Part shown: piece by piece, positions 1-9,267 of the stretch
Layout: every line of letters starts with the position of its first letter
How positions within the stretch are numbered: the stretch's first letter is position 1
NCBI GenBank assembly: GCA_015064945.1
Contig: SVRF01000003.1
Coordinates: 17,810-81,809 of the forward strand
Direction of reading: 5' to 3'
From: Oscillospiraceae bacterium
GTDB taxonomy: Bacteria > Bacillota > Clostridia > Oscillospirales > CAG-382
Length of the DNA stretch: 64,000 nucleotides
The notes under the pieces: generated by a model
The model's database searches: none
What the model saw: only the letters and a program-made list of their open reading frames with translations
What the model was told of the DNA's origin: nothing
Translations under genes and position numbers: made by a program

Positions 1-910
1 TTTTGTACTGGTGGTTGTCGGTTACGTTAGGCGAAGGTATCAGTACAGAAGGCTTGCCCATACAGCAATTCTCCGCAAGGGTTATTGCCCCTGCTCTGCA
101 TATTACCAAGTCTGCTGCCGCCAACTGACGGTGCATATCGTATATATATTCCTTAATTTCTATGTTGCCCGCCTTGTCAAGGCCCTTTTCTGCAGCTATA
201 GCACCGTACTTGGCGTTGCCGTTTTTGCCGGTTGCGTGAATTGCACGGACTCTTGCGTTGTCTTTAACATAGCCCTCCAGCATATGAAATACGTACTTGT
301 TTACCTTTTCCGCACCTAAAGAGCCGCCGAAGGACAGAATATAAATTTCGTCTCTAAGCCCCAACTCTTTACGGGCGCTTTCTCTGTCCGCCTTCAAGAC
401 CTCGGGCTTCAGGGGATTTCCCGTAAGCACAAGTTTATCCTTTATGCTGTCATCAAAAAACTTGCGGCTTTCCTCAAAGCTTATACACACCCGACCGGCA
501 TATTTGGAAAGCTTGCGGGTGGTTACGCCGGGGTATGCGTTCTGCTCGTGTATCAAGGTGGGGATACCGAGGCTTGCCGCCGCCTTTACAGCCGCCCAGC
601 TTGCATAACCGCCTGTACCTATAACAAGCTGAGGAGAGAAGCGCTTAATTATCTTTTTTGCGGCAGAAACAGAGGTCACAGCCTTTATTGCCGCATCTAT
701 ATTGGAAAGGGAGAGCTTGCGCTTAAAACCCCTTACTTTTACAAATTCTATATTATAGCCCGCCTTGGGTACAAGGCTTGCTTCCATACCGCCCTCAGCG
801 CCCACAAAAAGGCACTGAAAATCGGCGTGGCGTTCCTTTAATGTATTAGCTATGGCAATAGCGGGATTGATATGACCGCCGGTGCCGCCGCAAGAGAACA
901 ATACCTTCAT
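1..910 (-). CDS. murG: MurG, UDP-GlcNAc:lipid I GlcNAc transferase (3' end cut by window edge)
   Basis: Transfers GlcNAc onto lipid I at the inner face of the membrane to make lipid II, the last cytoplasmic step of peptidoglycan precursor synthesis. Reading inward from the ATG at 910, the protein opens with the glycine-rich GGTGGHINPA loop typical of MurG, followed by an HEQNA-type segment, a GGSLGA loop, and the GKPSVLIPSP...DNHQ nucleotide-sugar region near the window edge. About 303 of the usual ~360 residues are present; the C-terminus lies outside the window. It is the last visible gene of the minus-strand dcw operon, a few bases after ftsW. Start and family are clear. Confidence 0.95.
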   Translation of the reverse strand, partial: MKVLFSCGGTGGHINPAIAIANTLKERHADFQCLFVGAEGGMEASLVPKAGYNIEFVKVRGFKRKLSLSNIDAAIKAVTSVSAAKKIIKRFSPQLVIGTGGYASWAAVKAAASLGIPTLIHEQNAYPGVTTRKLSKYAGRVCISFEESRKFFDDSIKDKLVLTGNPLKPEVLKADRESARKELGLRDEIYILSFGGSLGAEKVNKYVFHMLEGYVKDNARVRAIHATGKNGNAKYGAIAAEKGLDKAGNIEIKEYIYDMHRQLAAADLVICRAGAITLAENCCMGKPSVLIPSPNVTDNHQYK

Positions 911-917
911 TTAAGTA

Positions 918-2156
918 TTACCCCTTTTCCATATATGATGAGTATTTGGATACTGAAAGCACAACGCCCATCTCCGCCATCCATATCATTAGCGAAGTGC
1001 CGCCGTAGCTGAAGAAGGGAAGCCCTATGCCCGTACTGGGGATAGTGTTGGTAACAACGGCGATATTGAGAAGCACGTGTGCCGCCAAGGAGCACATAAT
1101 GCCTGCAACAAGGAGAGATGCGTACATATTGGGTGCGTTTTTTGCTATAACGAAGCCACGCCATATCAAAAGCGCAAACAGCACCATTACCACCAATGCG
1201 CCGAAATATCCAAGCTCTTCACAAAGTATTGAAAAGATATAGTCGTTATGTGGTTCGGGGAGAAAGCCGTGTTTTTGGTTGCTTTGACCAAGCCCCAAAC
1301 CCCAAAATCCGCCTGCTGAGATAGCATACAGGGACTGCACGGGCTGCCAGCCTGCGCCGCTGAGGTCGGAGAAGGGATCACGCCATATCTGCACACGACG
1401 TATGGAGTGCGCCATGTTTTGCAGAACTATGTACAAGCCGCCTGCACCCACTGCCGCAGAGCCCAACAGCAAAGCCTTGCTTGTGCCGCCCATCCACATC
1501 ATTGCGAAAACTATAATACAAAGAATGATGGTACAGGAAAGATGTGACTGCAAAACGGTAGTAACGGCAGACATACCCAAAAGCAAAACGAAGGGCAAAG
1601 TACCGTAACGGAAGCTGCGCATTTTTTCGGAGTTATCGCTTATATGTCTTGCGCACATAAGAATAAGGGCAAACTTTAAAACCTCGGAAGGCTGAAAGTC
1701 TATACCTATATTAAGCCAACGGCGTGCACCGTTACGCTCCAAACCTATGCCGGGGACTGCCGTTGCCGCATTGATAACCAATGCGAAGATAAAAAGAGCA
1801 AGGGACACACGCTTCAGGCGTCGGTAGTCACCGAAGGCTATAGCCGCAAGCAAGGAAATAACACCCAACACTATAAACGCTATCTGTCTGCGCGCAAAGT
1901 AGAAGCTGTCCTCATACACGCTTTCGGCGCTGGGATAGCTTGCGCTGAACACCATCACCGTGCCTATACAGATGAGTATGGTAAGAATGATGATAAATGG
2001 ACGGTCGGTCTCACCAACCAGTCGAACAAGCTTTAAAACCGTACCGCCGGACTTACGGGGAGTACCGCTGTGTACCGTACGGGCGGCTTTTGGCGCTTTT
2101 GCGGCATCGGAGATGCTTTTTTTACCTGTGGTTCGCACTATTTTCTTTTGTTCCAT
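918..2156 (-). CDS. ftsW: FtsW, SEDS-family septal peptidoglycan glycosyltransferase
   Basis: Polytopic membrane protein (412 aa) of the SEDS family, which polymerises lipid II together with a cognate class B PBP at the septum. A ~50-residue basic cytoplasmic N-terminus (KKIVRTTGKKS...) precedes about ten membrane segments. SEDS hallmarks are visible: FQPSE in the middle of the protein, and the C-terminal PEPHNDYIFS and PFFSYGGTSL motifs. The RBS is AGAGGTG, about 12 bases before the ATG. The gene sits directly between mraY and murG, so murD, which usually occupies the slot before ftsW, is absent. RodA or SpoVE are alternatives by family, but the dcw position favours FtsW or SpoVE. Confidence 0.93.
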   Translation of the reverse strand: MEQKKIVRTTGKKSISDAAKAPKAARTVHSGTPRKSGGTVLKLVRLVGETDRPFIIILTILICIGTVMVFSASYPSAESVYEDSFYFARRQIAFIVLGVISLLAAIAFGDYRRLKRVSLALFIFALVINAATAVPGIGLERNGARRWLNIGIDFQPSEVLKFALILMCARHISDNSEKMRSFRYGTLPFVLLLGMSAVTTVLQSHLSCTIILCIIVFAMMWMGGTSKALLLGSAAVGAGGLYIVLQNMAHSIRRVQIWRDPFSDLSGAGWQPVQSLYAISAGGFWGLGLGQSNQKHGFLPEPHNDYIFSILCEELGYFGALVVMVLFALLIWRGFVIAKNAPNMYASLLVAGIMCSLAAHVLLNIAVVTNTIPSTGIGLPFFSYGGTSLMIWMAEMGVVLSVSKYSSYMEKG

Positions 2157-2189
2157 TTTTTAAGACCGCACCTCTTTCGCCGTTAGATT

Positions 2190-3227
2190 TTAATTGATGT
2201 AAAGTACCAAAACAAGATATGCCGCAACACAGCAAGCCAAGGTCACGGCGGAGAATATGCCTACTATCTTCCATTCCGACCAGCCGCACATTTCAAAATG
2301 GTGGTGAATGGGTGCCATTTTAAACAAACGCTTTTTGGTCCTTTTGTAATAAAAGACCTGAAGCATTACGGATATACCCTCGATAAAGTAGATAAGTCCT
2401 ATAAGGAATATAAGGAGAGATGCGTTTGTCCAAAACGCCATAAGCACGGCGGCACTGCCGAGGAAGAGAGAGCCTGTATCGCCCATGAACACCTTTGCAG
2501 GATAATAGTTAAACGCCAAGAAGGCTATAACGCCGCCAAGAACAGCCGCAGTATACACGCTCATTTGCGGCTTGTCAAGGAACACGGCAAAGGTGAAGAA
2601 CATTGTCATAATTATGCAGGATATACTTCCCGCAAGGCCGTCGATACCGTCGGTAAGGTTTGCGCAATTTATAAAGTATACCATAACCAGCACGGCGATG
2701 ATATAGTAAAACACGCCAAGCTCTACCTGCCCTCTTATGAAGGGAAGGTTAACGCTGGTATCTATATAGCCGAAGTAGTTGTTTATAAGCAGATAGCTTA
2801 AGGACGTTACTATAAGAAAGCCCATTTTTTGGGAAGCAGAAAGCCCTTTGTTGCGCTTTTTAAACAGCTTTACATAGTCATCTATAAAGCCCACCGCGCC
2901 CGTAAGCACGGAAAGCAAAAGGTTTATGTGCAGGCGGTAATCCTTTACTCTTTCGCCGTGAACATTCATACAGTAGGGCGGGTCGGTAAGAGTGTCGAAG
3001 CAACAGATAGCCACCGCAACAAGCATACCCACAATAAAGAACAAGCCGCCCATTGTGGGGGTACCCTCCTTGCACTTATGCCAATTGGGACCTATATCAA
3101 GTATCTTTTGTCCAAGCTTTACCTTACGAAGGACGGGGATGAAGATTTTATACAGAATAAGACTTACGCCAAGAGCTATGGCGAAAGCCGCAAGGGCTAC
3201 GACCGTATGTCTTGTATACTCCGTCAT
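2190..3227 (-). CDS. mraY: MraY, phospho-MurNAc-pentapeptide transferase
   Basis: Integral membrane enzyme (345 aa) that transfers phospho-MurNAc-pentapeptide to undecaprenyl phosphate to form lipid I. Conserved features include the GTPTMGG loop near the N-terminus, the acidic FIDDYVK motif, the NLTDGIDGLA motif, FMGDTGSL, and the C-terminal APIHHHFE metal or substrate motif. The length matches the family. Its ATG overlaps the murF stop codon by four bases (ATGA), indicating translational coupling. Confidence 0.96.
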   Translation of the reverse strand: MTEYTRHTVVALAAFAIALGVSLILYKIFIPVLRKVKLGQKILDIGPNWHKCKEGTPTMGGLFFIVGMLVAVAICCFDTLTDPPYCMNVHGERVKDYRLHINLLLSVLTGAVGFIDDYVKLFKKRNKGLSASQKMGFLIVTSLSYLLINNYFGYIDTSVNLPFIRGQVELGVFYYIIAVLVMVYFINCANLTDGIDGLAGSISCIIMTMFFTFAVFLDKPQMSVYTAAVLGGVIAFLAFNYYPAKVFMGDTGSLFLGSAAVLMAFWTNASLLIFLIGLIYFIEGISVMLQVFYYKRTKKRLFKMAPIHHHFEMCGWSEWKIVGIFSAVTLACCVAAYLVLVLYIN

Positions 3228-4579
3228 AGTTGTGTTTTCTCCATTACTTTACGTATATTTGTTCTGTTGCTTGCTTTGAACAGCACTGTGTCCCCTGCTT
3301 TTATAAGTTTTTCCAAAAGCTCTGCGGCTTTTTCATATTCCGCTGCAGGGAAAAGATAAATGTTTTCTTCCGCCATACCCTTTTGTGCGGCAGATTTTGC
3401 AATATAGCGGGCGTCACTGCCCACACAGATAAGCACATCTGCGCTGTTCGGCACTTTTTCGCCCACAAGGCTGTGCAGTTTTTCTGCGTGCTCGCCCAGC
3501 TCCAGCATATCCCCAAGAACCGCAAAACGCTTGCCGCCGCTTGTTTTAAGTACGCCCAGCGCCGCCGCCATAGACTCGGGCGAGGCGTTGTAGCAGTCGG
3601 CAATAACCTTTATACCGCGGGTTGTACGTATATTCTGTCGGTTGCCCTCGGTGGCAAAGTCTTTAAGCGCCGTTGCGCTTTGTTCTGCGTCTGCACCCAT
3701 ACGGCAGCTTGCCACAAACACCAAAAGAGCATTCATAACATTGTGTATGCCGTAGGCAGGCAATGCTATTTTTGTTTTTTTGCCGCCGTAGCAGACTGTA
3801 AATTCCACACCGTGGGCTGTTTCTTCTATATTCTCTGCATAAGCTTCTTTGCTTTTATCGCCAACGGAACAAAAAACCGCACCCGCTGTATTGCAATTTT
3901 TAATAAGCAAGGGGTCGTCGGGCAGGGTGATGCAATCCGTTTCCATACCCTCAAGTATGGAAAGCTTTTCCTTGCAGATGCCTTCCCTACTGCCGAAAGC
4001 GAGAATGTGAGAGTGACCGATATTGGTTATTACCGCCGCAGCAGGCTTTATCAGCGCCGAGATTTTTGCTATCTCTCCCGGGTCGCTCATACCCGCCTCC
4101 AAAACTGCGTGGGTACAGCTTTTGGGTACGTTAAGCACTTCCATAGGCAGTCCGGTAAGACTGTTGCGGTTACCTGCGCTTTTATAGCAGTTAAAGCTTG
4201 CCTCCATTGTAAGATGCGCCATATTTTTTGCGGTGGTCTTGCCCACACTGCCCGTTATTGCAAGCACCTTTAGCTCTGTAAGCTCTTTGTTGCGGTGGTA
4301 TGCCGCAAGGCGGTAAAGGGCTTCTTTTACGGAAGGTACAAGGATGCTGTTGGGGCAAAAGCGGCTTTCGTCATCTATAATTGCGCCGCCTTCAACGCAC
4401 ATATCAGCCACAAAGCTGTGTCCGTCAAAATTGTCACCTCTAAGGGCGGCAAAAAGTGTATCCGCGCCTTTAATAAGGCGGCTGTCGGAGTTTACCGCAG
4501 TAAACAGACGGTCCTTTATACTTTGGGGATGCAAGCGTCCGCCTGACAACTCTGCTATTTGGTTAAGCGTATATTCCAT
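3224..4579 (-). CDS. murF: MurF, UDP-MurNAc-tripeptide:D-Ala-D-Ala ligase
   Basis: ATP-dependent ligase (451 aa) that adds the D-Ala-D-Ala dipeptide to UDP-MurNAc-tripeptide in the cytoplasm. The Mur ligase ATP loop reads GSVGKTTAKN around residue 110, followed by GNRNSLTGLP and an EAGMSDPGEI segment. The C-terminal domain contains DCYNASPESM and LGDMLELG. The gene follows the PBP gene with an 11-base gap and overlaps mraY. In Bacillus-type clusters murE lies between the PBP and murF; here it does not. The dipeptide donor could come from the ligase gene at 23557-24600. Confidence 0.95.
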   Translation of the reverse strand: MEYTLNQIAELSGGRLHPQSIKDRLFTAVNSDSRLIKGADTLFAALRGDNFDGHSFVADMCVEGGAIIDDESRFCPNSILVPSVKEALYRLAAYHRNKELTELKVLAITGSVGKTTAKNMAHLTMEASFNCYKSAGNRNSLTGLPMEVLNVPKSCTHAVLEAGMSDPGEIAKISALIKPAAAVITNIGHSHILAFGSREGICKEKLSILEGMETDCITLPDDPLLIKNCNTAGAVFCSVGDKSKEAYAENIEETAHGVEFTVCYGGKKTKIALPAYGIHNVMNALLVFVASCRMGADAEQSATALKDFATEGNRQNIRTTRGIKVIADCYNASPESMAAALGVLKTSGGKRFAVLGDMLELGEHAEKLHSLVGEKVPNSADVLICVGSDARYIAKSAAQKGMAEENIYLFPAAEYEKAAELLEKLIKAGDTVLFKASNRTNIRKVMEKTQL

Positions 4580-4590
4580 AAAATACCCCG

Positions 4591-6885
4591 CTATCCGTCT
4601 ATACCTTCGTAATATCTTATCTGAATTGATACCACCGTGCCCTCTTCCACAGAGGTGCCAGAGGTAATATCCTGCGATACTACCATGGGTGTACCGCTTA
4701 TTTCAGAGCTGTATGCGCCTGTTACCTTGACGTTAAGACCCGCTCTTTGCAGGTTGGAAATGGCGTACTGTGCGCTATAGCCCTTGATGTTGGGCACGGT
4801 AACCATTGCAGGCTCTGTGCCGTAATCCGTATAAAGTATAACCGTACCGTTATCCGTAAGCAAGGTACCGGACTTGGGCATTTGGTTAACAACAATATCA
4901 CCTTCGCCGATAATGCGGTATTCAAGACCTGCTTCGGTTATAGTCTTAATAGCCTCGTCAACGGTTTTTTCGGTGTAGTTTATAACGTTGATGTTTTTGT
5001 GCTCTGCCTCACCGTTTCTGGGTATTTCAAGATAAGGAAGCACCTCGGAAAGGATGCTGGAAACAACGGGCGCCGCCACAAGGCCGCCGTAAAATTCGCC
5101 TGCGGTAGGCTCGTCAATCACAACGATGATGGCGACCTGAGGGTCCTCGGCAGGGGCAAATGCCACGCAGGAGCTTACATAGTCGTTGTCCTTTACGGTA
5201 TCCAGCTTCTGGGATGTACCTGTTTTTGCCGCAATGGAGTAACCCTCTACTGCCGCATTTTTGGTGGAGCCTGTATTTATACCGCCGTAAAGCACGTCTA
5301 CAATGGTATTTGCCACCTCGGTGCTTATAACCTGACGGTCGCTTTCGTAATCAAAGGTATAGGTTATGTTGCCGTCGTCATCTGTAAGGTATTTTGCAAG
5401 ATGAGGAGTTACAAGATAACCGCCGTTGGCAACAACCGTTGTCGCACGGAGCTGTTGGATAATAGAGGTCTTGAAGGACTGACCGAAGGAGTAGGTAGCA
5501 AGCTCTATGCGGTTGAAGGCGCTGTTATTGGTGCCGTAGTAGTAGGTTTTGGTTTCGCCCACCATATCGCAACCGCTGAGACCTAAATAGCCAAACTCTT
5601 CAAAATACTGCATAAAGGTGGTTTTACCTATTCTGAGGCCCAAAGAGATAAATGCAGGGTTGCAGGAGTTTTGCAGGGTCTCTGCAATGCTTTGTGTTCC
5701 GTGACCGCCAACCTTATGGCAATGAATGGTCTCGCCGTCCACATCTATGTGACCTACGCAGTCATAGCTGTTGTTCAGGGAGGTTATGCCCTCCTCCATA
5801 GCGATGGCGGTAGTAACTATTTTGAAGGTGGAGCCGGGCTCGTACAGCTCGGTAACAACCTTGTTGTTCCACATTTTGTTGAGCAAACTGCCATGCAATG
5901 CCGCAAGCTCTTCCTCGGTATACACCTGTGTGTCACCGCTTTCATCACCGGGAACAACCGTCCCCACGGAGTTTTGCGCCGCCTCGTATTCCGCAAGAAA
6001 CTCGGAAGTGAGGGTATAGGGAGAGTTAAGGTCGTAATTGGGATACACGGCGCTGGCATATATCTCGCCCGTGTTTACGTCCATTACAACGGCGGCAACA
6101 CGGTTTTCCACCTTTTGGTCGTAATAAACCTTCTCCAGATACTTTTCAACAATACTTTGTATATTGACATCGATGGTGGTTACAAGGTTTGCGCCGTCCT
6201 CCGCCGCAACGTAGCTGTCATTTTTGGGAGAAAGGTCGTAACCGCCGCCGTTCTTTCTGTAAACAATAAGACCGTCCGTACCGGAAAGGTAATCGTCATA
6301 GTACAGCTCCAGCCCGAAAAGACCGCTGTCTGTACCGTTAAAGCCGATAACGTGGGAGGCAAGAGTGCCGTACTCGTAGTAACGCTTGCTGTCTTCCTCC
6401 AGGTTCATCATCGTATACAGCTGGTTGTCTATCTGGAACTGACGCACCTTGTCGGCGGTTTCCTCGTCCACATTCTTTTTTATTACCTCGTACTGACTGT
6501 GAGTTTTTTCGGTTCTTGCAAGGATATCCGCCTTGGGAACGGAAAGCAGTTCGGACAGTCCGTCCACAATAAGATCACGGTAGTAGTTATCCCCTGCCTT
6601 TGCGTCTGCATCCATTATGCCTTTAGGAGATATAAACACCGTCTCCACGGTTTCGCTCATTGCAAGGACCTGCATATTGCGATCGTATATAGAACCTCTG
6701 CTTGCCGGCAGAACCATGGTGCTTGAATACTGCTCCAGCACCTTCTCACGCATTTCCTCGTAATCCATAAGCTGTAGATATGCAAGCCTTGCACCAAGGC
6801 CCAAAAAAAGCAAAAGAACAACCGCCAATGCCGCAAAGCATCGGATGGTTACGTCTTTTTGTGTGATTGAAACGTGTTTTTTCAT
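4591..6885 (-). CDS. Class B penicillin-binding protein with two PASTA domains (PBP2B/SpoVD type)
   Basis: Septal D,D-transpeptidase (764 aa). After a short cytoplasmic segment there is one membrane helix (about residues 13-35), then the PBP dimerisation domain. The transpeptidase has all three active-site motifs: STFK in EPGSTFKIV, SCN in LQNSCNPAF, and KTG in AAKTGTSQK. The C-terminus (about residues 640-764) holds two PASTA repeats, a feature of SpoVD and PBP2x-type proteins. B. subtilis has pbpB and spoVD side by side here; this genome has a single gene, so it could serve vegetative division, spore cortex formation or both. A 144-base gap with a hairpin separates it from ftsL, so it may have its own promoter. 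Confidence 0.93.
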   Translation of the reverse strand: MKKHVSITQKDVTIRCFAALAVVLLLFLGLGARLAYLQLMDYEEMREKVLEQYSSTMVLPASRGSIYDRNMQVLAMSETVETVFISPKGIMDADAKAGDNYYRDLIVDGLSELLSVPKADILARTEKTHSQYEVIKKNVDEETADKVRQFQIDNQLYTMMNLEEDSKRYYEYGTLASHVIGFNGTDSGLFGLELYYDDYLSGTDGLIVYRKNGGGYDLSPKNDSYVAAEDGANLVTTIDVNIQSIVEKYLEKVYYDQKVENRVAAVVMDVNTGEIYASAVYPNYDLNSPYTLTSEFLAEYEAAQNSVGTVVPGDESGDTQVYTEEELAALHGSLLNKMWNNKVVTELYEPGSTFKIVTTAIAMEEGITSLNNSYDCVGHIDVDGETIHCHKVGGHGTQSIAETLQNSCNPAFISLGLRIGKTTFMQYFEEFGYLGLSGCDMVGETKTYYYGTNNSAFNRIELATYSFGQSFKTSIIQQLRATTVVANGGYLVTPHLAKYLTDDDGNITYTFDYESDRQVISTEVANTIVDVLYGGINTGSTKNAAVEGYSIAAKTGTSQKLDTVKDNDYVSSCVAFAPAEDPQVAIIVVIDEPTAGEFYGGLVAAPVVSSILSEVLPYLEIPRNGEAEHKNINVINYTEKTVDEAIKTITEAGLEYRIIGEGDIVVNQMPKSGTLLTDNGTVILYTDYGTEPAMVTVPNIKGYSAQYAISNLQRAGLNVKVTGAYSSEISGTPMVVSQDITSGTSVEEGTVVSIQIRYYEGIDG

Positions 6886-6942
6886 AATAGGAATAATACC
6901 TGCCGAACAAAGTAATTAGTGGCTTTCTTTATAAAGTCAATA

Positions 6943-6973
6943 AGGGTAAAGCGAAAAATTACGCTTTTACCCT
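6943..6973 (-). terminator. Hairpin in the ftsL-PBP gap
   Basis: An 11-12 bp near-perfect stem (AGGGTAAAGCG against CGCTTTTACCCT) with an AT-rich loop lies in the 144-base gap between ftsL and the PBP gene. On the transcribed minus strand no strong U-run follows, so it may be a partial terminator or processing site rather than a full terminator. A TTGACT hexamer follows on the minus strand, but no convincing -10 sits at the right distance. Confidence 0.4.
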
Positions 6974-7029
6974 AATTATATTGACACTAAAGCCCATATA
7001 TGATTGTAGTGGGAATGTTTTAATTAGCC

Positions 7030-7572
7030 TTAACCGCCAAAGAAGGATCTAAGTACACTGCCCGCACCTGCAAGCAAGGTACCGATACCGTTTTCAACCT
7101 CGTCCTCGTATTGGTTTATCTCTACCCCGTCCTCGGTGTGGATCTCTATATGATATTCCTCAACAGTACCGTCACCCGCTTTCATACCAAGCTGGTTTTC
7201 TGCGTACTTCTGCACCTCTTCCACCGTATCCATCTTCGCAATTTTGGTTTCAAGCTTGTCTCTTTCGGCAATAAGCGTGTCTATGGTGGTGCTGCGCTGT
7301 GAAACCTGCTCGCTCAAATCGTCAAGGGTTATGTAGTTCATCATCATAAACAAGAACATAACGGTAAAGCACACAGCTGTAAACACCGTTGTCCAAGGGA
7401 ACGGCTTCTTTTCCTCTTCCTTTTTCCTTGTTACTATCTGTATATTGGTAAGGTCGGAGGTAGAGCGCCTCGCCGCAGGATGTGCGGGGGCTTTTCGTGC
7501 TACTTCGACCTTTTTCGCGCCGGTGCTCATAGCTTTGTTGTTATTGTTTGTAAGGTTATTTTGTTTTTCCAT
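7030..7572 (-). CDS. ftsL: FtsL/DivIC-like septum formation protein
   Basis: Small bitopic division protein, 180 aa from the ATG at 7572, which has an AGGTG RBS nine bases upstream; the GTG four codons earlier is less likely. It has a basic, low-complexity cytoplasmic N-terminus of about 85 residues, one membrane helix near residues 90-110, then a periplasm-side coiled coil (LSEQVSQRSTTIDTLIAERD) ending in an LGM-type motif (AENQLGMKAGDG) shared by FtsL, FtsB and DivIC. The position between rsmH and the PBP fits FtsL. The segment after the LGM motif recurs almost unchanged in the lipoprotein at 40490-41620 (see findings). Confidence 0.85.
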   Translation of the reverse strand: MEKQNNLTNNNNKAMSTGAKKVEVARKAPAHPAARRSTSDLTNIQIVTRKKEEEKKPFPWTTVFTAVCFTVMFLFMMMNYITLDDLSEQVSQRSTTIDTLIAERDKLETKIAKMDTVEEVQKYAENQLGMKAGDGTVEEYHIEIHTEDGVEINQYEDEVENGIGTLLAGAGSVLRSFFGG

Positions 7573-7622
7573 ATTGTAAAGCACCTGTTACGAAAGCCTC
7601 GCAACATTTCCCTTTCTGTTAT

Positions 7623-8546
7623 TTATAGTTTTTCCGCACAGCGCAGCTTTGCGCTGTGGGAACGGCTGTTTTCCGCAAGTTCTTTTTCCGTGGGCAACAC
7701 GGGTTTTCTTGTTACAAGCTTTACGGCAGGCTTTTTACCGCATACGCATATCGGTATATCAGGTGGACAGGTACAGCCCTTTGCCGCCGCGACAAATCGG
7801 TTTTTAACTATCCTGTCCTCCAAGGAATGGAAGCTGATTATAGCCATCCTGCCGCCTTTATTAAGCAACTTAAGTCCTTTATCTATGGCTTCCTCTACCG
7901 CAGCAAGCTCTCCGTTTACCTCTATACGCACTGCTTGAAATATGCGCTTTACCGAGGAAAGCTTGTCCGTTTTACTGCCACGCACGGTATCACACACGGT
8001 ATTGTAAAGCTGCAAGGTGGTTCTGTACGGAGTCTCCTCACGCCTTTCTCCTATAACAGCAGCTATTTTTCTGCTGAAGCGCTCTTCACCGTACTCCCAA
8101 AAAATACGGCTGAGCTCCTCTGTGCTGTACTCGTTTATGACCTTTGCCGCATCCAAGGGCGCACTGCTGTCCATACGCATATCCAAGGGTGCGTCCACAC
8201 TGTACGAAAACCCTCTTTCAACCGTATCCAGCTGATGAGAAGAAACACCAAGGTCCATAAGTATTCCGTCAACGCCATCAAGCCCTAAATCCGTAAGGAC
8301 ACGGTCTATGTCGCAAAAATTGCTTTTAACAGCGGTAAATCTTTGGTCATTAAGCTTTTTCGCGGCGTTTTGCAATGCGTCATCATCTCTGTCGATACCA
8401 ATAACTCTGCCGCCTTGAAGCCTTTCAAGTATAAGACTTGTGTGTCCTGCACCGCCAAGGGTACAGTCCACATATATGCCGTCCTGCTTTAGATCCAAAA
8501 GCTCAACGGCTTCTTCTCTAAGTACGGTATAATGCTTAAATTCCAT
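7623..8546 (-). CDS. rsmH: RsmH, 16S rRNA m4C1402 methyltransferase
   Basis: SAM-dependent methyltransferase (307 aa; formerly MraW) that N4-methylates C1402 of 16S rRNA. The SAM-binding motif is DCTLGGAGHT near residue 28, followed by GIDRDDDAL, an LMDLGVSSHQLD motif and the C-terminal SFHSLEDRIVK signature. The length is as expected. It lies one base from the mraZ stop codon, the standard mraZ-rsmH arrangement. Confidence 0.97.
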   Translation of the reverse strand: MEFKHYTVLREEAVELLDLKQDGIYVDCTLGGAGHTSLILERLQGGRVIGIDRDDDALQNAAKKLNDQRFTAVKSNFCDIDRVLTDLGLDGVDGILMDLGVSSHQLDTVERGFSYSVDAPLDMRMDSSAPLDAAKVINEYSTEELSRIFWEYGEERFSRKIAAVIGERREETPYRTTLQLYNTVCDTVRGSKTDKLSSVKRIFQAVRIEVNGELAAVEEAIDKGLKLLNKGGRMAIISFHSLEDRIVKNRFVAAAKGCTCPPDIPICVCGKKPAVKLVTRKPVLPTEKELAENSRSHSAKLRCAEKL

Positions 8547-8547
8547 A

Positions 8548-8970
8548 TCAGAAGCCCAATTCTATAAGACGTGACATAATGTCCTCGCTTTGCAGGCCTG
8601 TGGAAAGCTCTGCATCCCAAGCCGCCTCGTCCCACAGCTCTAAGTGGGTGTTGTTGCCGATAAGCACAACATTTTTATCTATCCCTGCGTAGTCACGGAA
8701 ATACTGAGGAACTATAACCCTGCCCTGCCCGTCCAAGGACGACCAAAGGGCGCCTGAAAAGAAATAGCGTTTTATATTCCTGTCCTCTACCACCTGAAGC
8801 TGTGAAAGCTTGTCTGCAAAGTTCTGCCACGACTCCATAGGATGTATCATTATACATTTGTCAAAGCTGCGGCACATAACAAACTCCGCCCCCAGCTTTT
8901 CCCTAAGCTTTACGGGCACTGACAGCCTGCCCTTGCTGTCCAGATTATGTCTATATTCACCAACAAACAA
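8548..8970 (-). CDS. mraZ: MraZ, transcriptional regulator of the dcw cluster
   Basis: AbrB/SpoVT-like-fold DNA-binding regulator, 140 aa. I place the start at the TTG at 8970, giving fMet-FVGEYRHNLDSKGR, because family members begin just before this GEYRHxLDxKGR motif and an AAGGGGGCG site sits about eight bases upstream. The open frame continues to a GTG at 9000, but that adds residues not seen in the family. A second copy of the fold lies around WSSLDGQGRVIVPQ. It likely represses its own operon through the GTGG boxes at 9084-9106. Confidence 0.93.
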   Translation of the reverse strand: MFVGEYRHNLDSKGRLSVPVKLREKLGAEFVMCRSFDKCIMIHPMESWQNFADKLSQLQVVEDRNIKRYFFSGALWSSLDGQGRVIVPQYFRDYAGIDKNVVLIGNNTHLELWDEAAWDAELSTGLQSEDIMSRLIELGF

Positions 8971-9083
8971 GCTGTGCGCCCCCTTTCTTAGTAAAGTCAC
9001 CGCAAAACACAGTAAAGCACGGAATTTTTGCTGTTTTTAGGTAAAACGATGGTAAATACCGTGAAACTTTTGGGTTTTTGTTG

Positions 9084-9106
9084 CACCTTCTACCACAAAA
9101 TTCCAC
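9084..9106 (-). promoter_or_regulatory. Putative MraZ boxes (three GTG repeats at 10-base spacing)
   Basis: On the minus strand GTGG, GTGG and GTG occur exactly 10 bases apart (plus-strand CAC at 9104-9106, 9094-9096 and 9084-9086). MraZ operators in other bacteria are short G-rich direct repeats with this one-turn period. They lie just downstream of the predicted start of transcription of the mraZ promoter, in a position suited to repression. Confidence 0.65.
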
Positions 9107-9118
9107 CCTGTACGGTTT

Positions 9119-9147
9119 ATTATATATTATGTAAAGTCAAAATGCAA
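9119..9147 (-). promoter_or_regulatory. dcw operon (mraZ) promoter
   Basis: Minus-strand TTGCAT (9147-9142) and TATAAT (9124-9119) are separated by 17 bases, a good housekeeping sigma-A promoter upstream of mraZ and the MraZ boxes. Confidence 0.75.
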
Positions 9148-9198
9148 TAGCAATTTTTACTTTTTTAAAAAATTTTTTGGATTATGTTACCCTGTTTC

Positions 9199-9227
9199 TT
9201 GACAAAAAGCTTATGGGCCGATATAAT
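9199..9227 (+). promoter_or_regulatory. Promoter of the TraB-family lipoprotein gene
   Basis: TTGACA (9199-9204), a 17-base spacer and TATAAT (9222-9227) form a consensus sigma-A promoter 41 bases before the ATG at 9268. It diverges from the dcw promoter. Confidence 0.8.
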
Positions 9228-9267
9228 GGATAAAAAGTTCAATTGTTTACGAAAGGAAAATATAACA

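Noticed and set aside
3230..6726. Long plus-strand frames opposite murF and the PBP gene
   Set aside because: Cys/Val/Tyr-rich shadow translations of clear minus-strand genes with no start signals.
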